Source: Sisyra terminalis
Lineage: Eukaryota > Arthropoda > Insecta > Neuroptera > Sisyridae
Length of the DNA: 64,000 nucleotides
NCBI GenBank assembly: GCA_958496175.1
Contig: OY292275.1
Location: 21,762,001 to 21,826,000 of the forward strand
Reading direction: 5' to 3'
Made by a program: the position numbers and the translations under genes. How positions within the stretch are numbered: position 1 is the first letter of the stretch; each line of letters opens with the position of its first letter. Below are positions 1-9,511 of the stretch, piece after piece. The notes under the pieces are model-generated. The model was not told the origin of the DNA and ran no database searches. It worked only from the letters and a program-made list of their open reading frames with translations.

Positions 1-5
1 ATATA

Positions 6-535
6 CAGGTAACCCTCAGTTTACGTCGATTCACAATAACTCCACTTCCAAAGCGCCGGTTTAACTGGGTATGTACTGGGTTTCCCCAGGGAAGTATCAA
101 AACATCTAGACAGGGTGATGGTCCAGTGATAACGTATTTACCGAGCTGCTACGACATATCTACATTTATTAAACGTGGTATTTTGAACTTCTTAAAGAAA
201 GGAAAAGAAAATCCAAACAGTTAAGACTCGATACTTTTTCAAAAATGATATAAAAGATCTGAGACCGGGAACTTCGTCGTAGAAATAATAATACCTTTTT
301 TAAATTTCTTTTTTTTTCTTTGATAATTTTAATTTTGTTTCACTATTTCACAAAATGTATGTACATTTTTTGGTCTAATTATGTTATGCATATTATATTT
401 ATTTACACTTCAAGTATAATAACGTTATACCCGCGTATGTTTTTTTTTTGTAAGATAGAACCTTACTCCCATTATAATTTGGTTCAATTTACGCCGATTC
501 AGTTTACGCCGGGTTTTTAAGGAACGGAACTCATA
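6..535 (+). mobile_element. pogo/Tigger-like element end fragments
   Basis: A TA at 4-5 is followed by CAGGTAACCCTC and then TTTACG-type units (6-35). A second cluster of the same units, TTTACGCCGATTC followed by TTTACGCCGGG and a GGAACGGAACTC tail, lies at 480-530. Repeated TTTACGCG-like units after a CAGGTAACCCTC terminus are typical of pogo/Tigger-derived MITEs that duplicate TA. No transposase and no closing inverted repeat were seen, so these are probably left-end fragments of one or two copies. Positions 60-480 hold AT-rich sequence with nothing recognised. Confidence 0.4.
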
Positions 536-660
536 TATTATTTTCATATATTATATATTATCATATATTATTTCAAAAATACTCAATATTATATTCATAA
601 GCGTAACTGTATGTTGATGACATTTAGTAATTAATTGAAAAAAATACAAGTTTTGAAATA

Positions 661-1796
661 TTCGGTTGGGGAAAAAGAAATCTATTATTTTGACGTCAAC
701 TTCAAATCTTTTTTTAATGTTTCGGATGGTCTGATTTGGGTCGAACATGCACCGTTTTGTTCCATAGTTTATTGCCATTTTAACGGTAGCTTCATAATGC
801 CTCGTTAATAGAAATCTTGATTTTTATTAGTGAAAAACTCTAGTAATTGATTTTTACAATATTTTCGTGATGACAATTTCTTATTACTTAGAAAGTTTTG
901 TAATGCAAAGAAAAGATGGTAATCGTTTAGTGTCAGGTTCCAACTCTATGGTGGATACATGAAGACTTCCGAATTAAATTCCCGGAGTTTCTAGCGGGTC
1001 ACTATTGACGTGTGTGGCCTAGCGATGTTTTGATGGAACAAGACACCTCTTTTGATGCCCAATTCTGGTCGTGTCTGATCAATTGCTAACTTCAAACATT
1101 CCATTTGTTGACTGTAGAGATATGAATTAAATGTTTAGTGGGTATGGTAGCAACTAATAATAAATTATTCCTTTCCAGTCCCAAAATATACACAGCTGAA
1201 CCTTCCTGGCCGTTAGTTCTGGTTTGACAACCGTTTAAGCTGCTTCACTGTGCTTTTACCACGTTTAGCTCAATTTTGTCGTTTGTGGCCCATTTTTCTT
1301 CTCCAGTCACCATCCGTTAAAAATATGGGTCGATTTCATTTCATTTAATCAAGGCTTTGCAGATGAAAATTCGATCCATCATGTTTTTTGGTATTGATTG
1401 ATGTAGTACCCAATTATCAAGCTTTTTTTTTTGTATCCAGTTTTGTAGAATTGACTTTAAACAGTTTTATAGTCAATATTTAGCTCCGGAACGATGCTAC
1501 GACTTCTAACAAACCGGTCAACTTCGATTATCTTTGTGATTTATCGATATTTTTGACGATAAGTCATCTTTAAAATCACAAATACCTGACCGGAATCGAT
1601 AAAACCAAAATTGCACATAATTAGCTATTACAGTATTGGAATCGTAAACTAATTTCAACCACCTGGCTTGCATGTTTGCCTTTGTCAAAGGAAAATATAC
1701 TGTAAAATATACGGAATTCTCTCTTTGGTGAATTTTTTTACTGCAAACTGTCGCCTTGATAACCATCAAAAATTGATTTTTCTTTCCCTAACCTAA
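661..1796 (-). mobile_element. Decayed mariner transposon with both TIRs
   Basis: A 1,136-bp mariner-family element. The left end on the plus strand starts TTCGGTTGGGGAAAAAGAAA. The right end, read on the minus strand, starts TTAGGTTAGGGAAAGAAAAA, so the terminal repeats match imperfectly. TA dinucleotides flank both ends (659-660 and 1797-1798), as expected for the Tc1/mariner target duplication. The TTAGGTTGG-type terminus resembles the cecropia-like group, although the subfamily is inference. A broken transposase reading frame occupies most of the interior on the minus strand. Confidence 0.85.
735..1770 (-). pseudogene. mariner transposase pseudogene
   Basis: Minus-strand translation follows a mariner transposase from end to end through several frameshifts and stops. 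The N-terminal DNA-binding part ends in FWFYRFRSG (about 1590-1620). The helix-turn-helix region includes RSRSIVPELNIDYKTV, followed by a stop. The catalytic-domain start reads MVTGEEKW (about 1290-1310), then VQLCIFWDWKGIIYY, then HQNIARPHTS (about 1010-1040), NDYHLF, and a C-terminal stretch around FYRGIMKLPLKWQ. Of the D,D34D residues the first is Glu and the second is Asn, so the enzyme would be dead even without the stops. It is probably an ancient insertion. Confidence 0.85.
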
Positions 1797-1798
1797 TA

Positions 1799-4700
1799 TG
1801 TATCGTACAGTAAACATAGTATATCCGATGCATCGATGTTGAGCTAATACCCTTAATGCCTTACCACGTGCATGTAGTAGAGCGTTAATGAAGCTCAATA
1901 GGTGTAAGACTATTATGTAGAACAACTATTTAAAAAGAAATTGACAAAAGAAACTAATTAAAAAAATCATAAATATTCTTAATTAAATGAAAAAAATTAT
2001 AATCATTTTATTAAAGAAAAAACCATGAAGATTGAAAGAACGATAATTGAAATTAAAAAATGATCAATTGTTCCGGGTTATCTCTTCTACGAGACGAAAT
2101 CAGTTTAAGGTCTGCATTAAATCAGTAACTTGTTGAATTTCTCGTCTCATCCTTTAATAGTAAGTTGGACGCAGACAAAAGTCTAATCAAAAGTTTTTCT
2201 ATAAAAAAACGTAACTTTTATAATATGACTTTCTTTCTAACCACCTCTTTTTTGGCTATTTACTGCTGTTACTCTTGCTTCTCTGATAGCCATGTCATGA
2301 GATGATCCCCTGAGAAAAAATCTAAAATTCTTAACAGTCCATAAAAAAGCAAAACAAAAAGAAAAATAAAACTTCTTTAAAGACTGGTTTCACTTTTTGT
2401 TTTAGCTTTTGACGTTCTTTTCCACTGCCCTCGTATCTTATAATCACATCGTAACCTCCAATTCCCAAAGTTTTCAGCTTAAAAATATCATTCATGGTCC
2501 CTGGTGAAAGTTTTTTTTCCTCTCAAGCGGCAGTTGAAGCTGTATTTTTTTTTTAAAATTCATGTGTGTTTTACTAACATTCTTATTCGTGTTCACAAAT
2601 CGCACGACACGTTTTGAAAACTGAATACTTATGTCTAAGTCTTACGATTCCTTGGTCTGCAGCACAATGGCGCAAATATACAGAAAAGTTAAGCCATAAG
2701 TTTTCTTCGAAACTCTCCTGCCTTCTTTGATAATATATAAATGCTTAAGTTTCGTATCACGTAAATAGAAAATCTTTGTCTTAACATCAAACCCCTAACC
2801 GAGCTTCATCTTTTCGATCCGTCTTCTTATATATAGATAGACACACAGGTACATAAGAGGGGTATAAATTCACACGTATCCTTTCTTCTTCTTCACCCTC
2901 CTTAGTCCTTTCATCACCTTTACTCCTATCTGTAGCAGTTGTATAAAGAAAGTTAATAAGAAATCCATCCGAGAGCTCCGTTATCCTTTCCATAGCACGC
3001 TTAATTATTATTGTCAGAAACATTACAAGTATATTATACTCAACTCTCTCTTTTACTCTCCTTGTTAACTCCTCTGTAGATCGTCCTTTTTCTTTTCATC
3101 ATGTTTTTCATCTCAATTCGCAGGATACAGACGTGAACGTGAATTCCATAAAATTTTCGGAAGACGAGCGTCAGCGACAATTTAATATCCGGTAGAAAAA
3201 TCTAATAACATTGGATTATTGAAAAGCTCAAAGACAAAAACGCCTACAATAAATAAATACACGCACAAACATAGAAAAAGATTGGTAACGTAGTAATTAA
3301 GAGTATAAACTACAAAAAGAGAAGCCTACAAATTTAAATGTAAAATGTTACATTTTTTTCGAACAGTGATGATCGAACAGTGATCAATTTTTGGTTTCAT
3401 AGATAAAACGTAATAAATACATAAATGAAAAAAATTCTTCAATAATTCAATAACAGGTTAACGATATAACTAGACAATAAATAAATAATGAATCAAAATA
3501 TTATATTCGTTTTATTAGAAGAATTAAATAACGATATAATATTGAAAACTTCATAATAAAATAGGAGATAATAAAAAGAAAATATTCTTTTCAAAGAATT
3601 CATAGAAAACACAAAAGCTTCACAACGTATACACATGAGGGAAATTTATGGATGATGGTTAATAGAACCAAGGCGGAGGCAACACTTGTAAAAATCAGGA
3701 TATGACTTTTTTATTTAGCGCGTTTCACATAAATTTGAACAACATAGAGAGACAAACTACCACTTTAGCCAAAAAAAAAAAATGAAAGAAAATGAGAAGA
3801 AAAACTCAACAACAAGCCACTGTCCTTCTACACAACGATTTTATTATGGAAAAAGAGAGAAAAAGCCGGGAAGGCGAAGAATGCTCATCTATTCCCTCAT
3901 CGCCACTCCCTCACATACGATCAAAAATCTCCCATACTCCAATTGCCGAAATACTCACACAAACAAGAATTTAATGAAGTGGTAGCGCGAGCTTCAGAGC
4001 TTTTCAAAGCTCTGGTACTTATAATGCAGGGAGACATCTCCTCCATATGAATATCAATGTAACGGGAAACTAGTGCTGTTTTTCAACGGGGAACTTCATC
4101 GAAATTTTTCTTACTTCCTTATTTTACCCACAATTGGGACTGGATAATCGATTCCGGAACCCCATTTTCTATCTTTCCCATAATTCTACCATTCCAGTGA
4201 CACAAAGGCAAAAAACATGTTGTAAATTATCAATACAAACATAGCGACAATAAAAATTATAGAAATATATTTTATTGGCTTGTTAGTTCTTACTTTATTT
4301 ATTTTATATTACCCAAATCGTTTTTGTAGTTTCTTTCACAATGTGTGTGGTTATGACAGCTTTTTTTAAGAAAAAAACACACCCGCAAACACTTCCCTAT
4401 TTTCGTAGTTCAACTGAATGAGTGCAAAGAAAAGATATAAATCTTACGTGAATAATATTTTTAGAAGCAATATGAAAGATAATAAAATTGAAATTTATTG
4501 ATTTTACACCAAAAAGTATATCTCTGGTCGAATTTTAGCTGGCAATAAACTTATACGGAATAATTTTAATCATCTATTTTTGTATACGGAAAAGAAATTT
4601 CAAATTTAGTCTTAGGGAACTCATTCCCGTAAAATGTAGAACGATTAGAGGATTCCTCAAAATTATTACAGGTATCTATAAAGTTTTAGAAAAGTGCCTT

Positions 4701-4830
4701 TAACCAATTGAGCTATTTTCTTCAAAAGATTAACAGAAATTAAACAAAAGTCTTAAATGAAAATATCCACTGATGATAAAATTTCTTTTTCGTAAAAAAA
4801 GTCCCCTATATTTTTTATAAGATTACTAAA
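1799..4830. other. No gene recognised; AT-rich intergenic DNA
   Basis: About 3 kb with only short chance ORFs, such as 2787-3023 minus and 3782-3985 plus, none with a recognisable family motif. Homopolymer A/T runs are frequent. No inverted-repeat pair or retroelement domain was seen by eye. Confidence 0.6.
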
Positions 4831-4835
4831 TCTTT

Positions 4836-4892
4836 GCTGGCCTACAACCATTGGTTCGTGAAAATTTAGTGTTTTAAAAGTTTGATTGCTCA
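4836..4892 (+). repeat. Dispersed repeat module, short copy
   Basis: The stretch containing GGCCTACAACCATTGGTTC and then TTTTAAAAGTTTGATTG matches the 3' half of modules at 19243-19402, 19540-19705 (inverted) and 23290-23455. It is truncated here and lies just before the Penelope-like element. Confidence 0.6.
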
Positions 4893-4993
4893 AATGATAA
4901 GTCAATTTTTCAACAATTAAATATTTTAAATCTTATTTCTCAGAAACCAATTGAATGAATAATAATATATGTCCTATGACTCAATTTCTTCTT

Positions 4994-5040
4994 CATTACG
5001 ATGCATTTCAAAAGTTTTTGGCTGTCAACATCTAGTAATG
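4994..5040 (-). ncRNA. Hammerhead-ribozyme-like fold, left arm
   Basis: On the minus strand, CATTAC and GTAATG form a 6-bp outer stem I. Inside lies TAGATGTTG, where hammerheads have CUGANGA, then a weak stem II region, then GAA followed by palindromic ATGCAT and a C directly before GTAATG. GAA, palindromic stem III and a terminal C is the arrangement expected of a dimer-acting type I hammerhead. The conserved CUGANGA core is mutated, so activity is unlikely. Confidence 0.35.
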
Positions 5041-5141
5041 ATTATTTTATCAGTTGTAAACAAATTTCATTTAGGTTGTTTGTTTTATATAATTTGTCGT
5101 TAAGTATGTGTTACAAAATACCTTTATAACGAAAATCATCA

Positions 5142-5322
5142 ATGCTTAAATTTTGAAACAAATTTTAAGCCACTACATATTTGCAAGAAAGGATCACATA
5201 TGAACACCCTAGAAGAATATAAAATATACAAAGCACACAAACTAAATCCAAATAACATCCTTAACGACAAATTATATAAAACAAACAACCTATATGAATT
5301 TTGTTTACAACTAATAAAATAA
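5142..5322 (+). pseudogene. Penelope-like element ORF, C-terminal fragment
   Basis: An open frame of about 60 codons ends at TAA 5320-5322. It reads NFKPLHICKKGSHMN, then TLEEYKIYKAHKLNP, then NILNDKLYKTNNLYEF. The order LH-x-C-x-KG, MN-x-LEE-x-x-IY and LND is, from family knowledge, the usual end of Penelope-like polyproteins in arthropods. No start codon or upstream RT is present; the frame is lost before 5140. The last 20 codons recur inverted at about 5034-5102 (minus), still in frame and ending in the same stop. It is a 5'-truncated retroelement remnant, not a host gene. Confidence 0.65.
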
Positions 5323-5323
5323 T

Positions 5324-5370
5324 CATTACTTGATGTTGACCGGCAAAAACTGGTGAAACGCGTCGTAATA
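5324..5370 (+). ncRNA. Hammerhead-ribozyme-like fold, right arm
   Basis: Outer stem I pairs ATTAC (5325-5329) with GTAAT (5365-5369). Then come TTGATGTTG, a 5-bp stem II ACCGG/CUGGU with a CAAAAA loop (5339-5354), GAAA (5355-5358), and a palindromic stem III ACGCGT (5358-5363) followed by C (5364). Apart from UUGAUGU in place of CUGAUGA and two extra bases before stem II, this is the hammerhead order stem I, core, stem II, GAAA, stem III, UC. It is probably decayed. Confidence 0.4.
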
Positions 5371-5744
5371 AAGAAGAAATTGAATCATAGGACATATTAT
5401 TATTATTCATTAATTTATTAATCCTGGCTCAGAAATAAATAAAATATTTATCAATTTAAAAAAAAAAAATAATGAGTACTTTCTGTGTTAAAAGTAATTT
5501 TGGTAAATTCGGGTAAAAAGTAATTTTATTTTGAAACATTTTTTTGTAATTCATAACTAATATTAAAAGGAAATATTTGGTATACTTCTTTTAAATCAAC
5601 CCCTTATTTGACAGTTTATTTAAAATAAGAGATAAAAGCTATGTTCATGATTAGATCAAATATTAGAGACAAAATAATAAATATTTACCTATAGAATTTA
5701 AAAGTTATGACTTTCTAATTATGAGTAAATTTTTTTTTCTACCA

Positions 5745-5849
5745 AAATAAGACCTCATATGGAAGTTTCGATTTCGGCCGAAACTAAGACTGATGCCAAA
5801 ATTCGGCTTTGGTTTCGGTTATAAAAACTAGTTTCGGTCGGACACTAGC
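5745..5849. mobile_element. hAT-like terminal fragment
   Basis: The segment is rich in TTTCGG/CCGAAA units and ends CGGTCGGACACTA, so on the minus strand the terminus is TAGTGTCCGACCGAAACTAG. Alternating CCGAAAC units behind a TAGTGTCCGACC terminus are typical of hAT MITEs in insects. Only one end was found here. A diverged copy of the same end lies at 57205-57288. Confidence 0.5.
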
Positions 5850-7640
5850 GATTAGTAATTTTTCCTTATTTTGGAATCAGGTTTGACAAATAAAGATTGG
5901 ATTATTTGTCTCACCATGTACATCTCAAATAAAACGGTTATTTTGTTGGATAAAAAACATTGGTGGTACCTATTTCAGAAATTTTATTATTGTAAAAATG
6001 TTGTTAAGACGTTTTATTTTAATTTTAATTTCAAAAAATACCGATAGTAAAGTTTTTGAAACTGAATTTAATAGGAGGGTAAAATTTAAAGAGATTTAAG
6101 AAATAACTTACCTTAGTTATGATACTTAGTGCAATCTTATTTTAAAGCCTAAATATTATTATTAATTTAATTTTCACTGAAGTATAGTTATATTATATTA
6201 CATATTAAAAGAACATTTATTTTTGTATAGCTTGTCAATATTTTTGTCAAAACATATTAAATTTTAAAATAAAAGCGACACAATTGAACATCATACAAAA
6301 TGCAGTTATTTAATAATCGAACAAAAAACTACATGTGAACATAACGAAAAATTCAAAAAAATATGCAAACAAAAAAAAGGCAAATAATTCTCTCATATCC
6401 GACTTGTGCAATAAACATTTTTTATTAATGGTGTGATGATAACGACTAAGCTACAAGACAGCAGCAATGAGATAATAAATGAAAAAAATCCTATCACCGA
6501 AACCTGATAAAATGGGTTAGTATTGTTGTATCACGTTGGTAATTTGGTGAATACGAGAGAAACAGATAGGAAAACGTATAGGTTTAGTTCAACCCCTTAA
6601 TGCGTGTTTTGTTTACAAAAATCCATGGGACATTTCCATAAATAACACTGTTATATGATAGAATAGCCACAGCAGTAGTGTCATGAGGGATTGGAAAATA
6701 CTACCTACTACGTTGGTGGCAGTATTTTTTTTCATTTCCCACCCAATATTTCTGTCCAGAACCAATATAATATACGAATTATGACTATAATATCTCCCTA
6801 CTCTAACTCTCGATATTTTTATTTTCATGTAATGATGAATTAATACCATTATTTCAGTTTTATTTGGTAATCAATGTTTTTTTAACGCAACCTAGATTTT
6901 GTGCTGAAAAATGCTTGAAACATTCATTACATACGTTTTACTTACTATTTCAGCTGCTTTTTTTAAAAACTGAATTCGTGTGCAGAAAGAACGGGAGAGT
7001 GTGTTGATGCGCCACTTGGGGGTTCGTAATTAACTTGGTCACTCACCGTGATGGATTGACTGTCTACACAGATACATTCAAATTCCATTTACTCAACCCC
7101 TAACTTTTACATCTCTTTGAAACAGGGAAAATATAAAAATGGAAATAATATTAGACGATTTTAATCAAAAAATTTTAATACGAAATATAGAAGTAGTATA
7201 AATAATTCTACAATAAAAGATAGGAACTGTCTTTTATAAGAGATAGCCTGTGTTGCGGATACCATTTCGGACGTGCCCTTTAATTAAATCATTAGCACAC
7301 GAGTTAAATACTCAAATAATATTATGTTTGATAAGAGAAAGTGTTTAAAAACATTTAATGATGAGTTGTAAAAAACAATGAAGATAATGATATATAATTG
7401 ACTAAATTTGTCAATAAAATAAATTTGAGAGTAACTTTTACAGGAGCAGCTTTTTTTGATCTCTAGAGTGGGCTATAGATACATTTAAAAGTTGTGACGT
7501 ATAAATCTGAGAATTTGTTAAACTTTTAATATTTAATTTTCCTTTTTGTATGTATAATATTAAAATAATTAGTTGTTCAAATACGTTTTTGAAAGGAATA
7601 AGATTATATTTTTACTACATTTTTTTGACAAGATAAATTT
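5850..7640. other. No gene recognised; AT-rich DNA
   Basis: Short chance ORFs only (for example 6613-6849 minus). No transposon domain, tRNA-like box pair or inverted-repeat structure was recognised. Confidence 0.55.
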
Positions 7641-7644
7641 GAGA

Positions 7645-8045
7645 TAGGTGCCAGGTCATAAAAGCGTCCAAGGTAACGAAAGGGCTGACGCCCTTACCCG
7701 CCAAGGGTCCCAAACACTCTTCACATGCTCACAGCCTATACTTGGAGTTACGAGATCGGCAATGAAAAATAATACTAAGGAATGGGTCTACAAAAATCAC
7801 TGCATAACATGGAAAAATACTACCGGACAAAAGCACAGTAAAAGAATGATAGAAAAGCCATAATCAAAACTAACTACTGAAATACTAGATCAGGCAAGAA
7901 ATCAGGTAGAGTGGGAAAGAGGTATAATAACCGACCACTGTGGATTACATGTGGATGACTCAAAATGCAGGTTTTGTCAGGTAGAGGATGAAATCGCTTC
8001 TTACATTCAATAGGAATGCGGTTCAATCCAGTCGAAAATTTATTT
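7645..8045 (+). pseudogene. Non-LTR retrotransposon RNase H and C-terminal tail, decayed
   Basis: The frame starts inside an RNase H domain: PGHKSVQGNERADALTRQGS is the conserved last block (H-x-x-x-x-GNE-x-AD). After a stop at 7861-7863 the homology continues as SKLTTEILDQARNQVEWE, then GIITDHCGLHV and the zinc-knuckle-like KCRFCQVEDE with a following EC after another stop. This order (RNase H, linker, CRFC...E...H...EC) is found in RNase H-bearing non-LTR elements of the I/R1/LOA-like groups. The RT and endonuclease regions are absent, and the copy is broken by two in-frame stops. Confidence 0.75.
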
Positions 8046-8209
8046 CAAAGGAAAAAAATATAATAAAGACACAAAGTCTATCTAAACTTGTGAGCAATTC
8101 TTTGGTTGCACACAGTACGTAGCCATTGTTTTTAATCTCAATAGTACATCAATGAGCATCAGTGATATAATTACGAAGCAAATTAAATTGAAGGGAAATT
8201 GATAGGCAA

Positions 8210-8520
8210 AATAAAATTGTATGGTCAAAACTATCACAAGAACTAACTACTAAAATACTTGGTCTTACAATAAAGAAGGTCAGAGTGATAACGGGTCTAA
8301 TAACCGACCACTTTGGAATGAGGAAGCACCTGAATAAATGGAGATATAAAGAACTAAGGATGTACTATACAGCCCTGGAACTGAAATTGTCGGAGAGCAC
8401 CTAGTGCAACGGTTCGCCCAACTGCTTGGTCTTGACTAGGTGAAGTAAGGACCCTAGGAAGCACATTAAACTCTGGGGCTGTAATGTTGAGGCTTAACTA
8501 ACCTCACCCTGGAAACCCAA
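8210..8520 (+). pseudogene. Second, older copy of the same non-LTR C-terminal tail
   Basis: Translation gives SQELTTKILGLTIKKVRVITGLITDHFGMRKHLNKW (split by position; only the first part is shared with 7870-7950), matching the linker of the 7645-8045 fragment with TTKIL, GLITDH and a HL-x-K block. It then loses frame near a stop at about 8400. The sequence after it (CTTGGTCTTGACTAGGTG and on) is probably 3' UTR. The two copies lie in direct orientation about 350 bp apart and are too diverged to be a recent tandem. Confidence 0.6.
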
Positions 8521-8654
8521 CTTAATAAAAAAAATAGTACATTTTTGTCAAAAAATTATCCATCCATTGCGTTCAAAAATCATTATCATCCATTTCGCAG
8601 AAGTGTTAACAATACACCCTCCTTGTATTCTAACCATGTCAATCTTTGTGTCTG

Positions 8655-9511
8655 TAAAACTCAGTTTTCGAGAATCATTTTTTTTCGTTTAAATTGAAAG
8701 AAGAATACAGCCGATACGTATCGATTGTTGTTTGGATCATATGAGAAACACAAGTATCATCTATAAAAACATATAAAGTTTAGTTCCGGAGTTTTGAAAG
8801 TGGTAATATTGGTACCAGTGACAAAGAACGCGATGGTAGATCATTAAATTTTGAAGACGCTGAATTGGAGAAAGTTATGGAAATGTGTCAGAAAGGGGTT
8901 TTAAACCAAGGTCGTGAGATGGTGCAAAAACAAGGAAATTGAGTTTCGCTTAAACTCAAATTAAGAGATGTCCAACGCTGTTTCTTCACGTGCAAACAAC
9001 TGCGTCAAAAATAAAAACGGAAGGCATTTTTCGATTGACTCGTGATGAGAAACGAAAGTAGATCCAATTTGACAATTTAAAGAGGAAAAAATCGTGGAGT
9101 AATCAATACATCAGTCCAACGGTGAAAACCATAATATCCACGGCAAGAAGTTATTTCTGTGAGTTTGATGGGAACAATTAATGCAAGTGAGTCGAGAATT
9201 GAAAACCAAACACCCTCAATATACCATAAGAGTTGCAAAAGTCGCTGAAGAAAATTTTGAAACACTTCAATTGAATGTCCCCCCTCTATTTACTGTATTA
9301 TATCATATACAACATCAGACTACACCTTACTTCGGTCTATGTATGTAAGAGCCATGGTCTGACTTAGTAGCACTTCAAATCTTACGAAAACACCAAAAAT
9401 TGAAGCAATTCCAGGGTCGTTTCAAGAGAAAAAAATTTTTTAAAAAGAATCTGTATGTGCCTCGATGATGGGAAAAATTAATGACAATTGTCATAGCAAG
9501 TATCTTAAATG
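8655..9511 (+). pseudogene. Second mariner transposase pseudogene
   Basis: Plus-strand homology runs from an N-terminal helix-turn-helix remnant to the C-terminus. In order: FESGNIGTSDKERDGRSLNF with the DKER and linker motif (about 8795-8860), VQKQGN, LRDVQRCFFTCKQL, TRDEKRK with KRKKSW (first catalytic Asp kept), SDYTLLRSM (last catalytic Asp kept, about 9316-9342) and a terminal WEKL block ending in TGA at 9509-9511. An internal deletion joins KTKHPQYTIRVAKVAEENF and removes the HDNARPH-type motif with the second Asp. Several stops and frameshifts are present. No terminal repeats were recognised. It belongs to a different mariner lineage from the 661-1796 copy. Confidence 0.75.

Larger units (their letters stand above)
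4917..5453. mobile_element. Penelope-like element: inverted pair of 3' ends
   Basis: Two arms of about 180 bp (4917-5102 and about 5270-5453) are inverted copies of each other. Each arm carries the last codons of an ORF, a stop, a short 3' region with a hairpin followed by GAAA, and an AT-rich tail. The right arm continues upstream into about 60 codons of a Penelope-like C-terminus (5142-5322). Penelope-like retroelements are known to insert as partial tandem or inverted copies with pseudo-LTRs and, in many animals, hammerhead motifs; this layout fits. No target duplication was identified. Confidence 0.65.

Noticed and set aside
2787..3985. Short ORFs at 2787-3023 and 3782-3985
   Set aside because: Low-complexity, no family motif, no splice or start context, and length within chance expectation.
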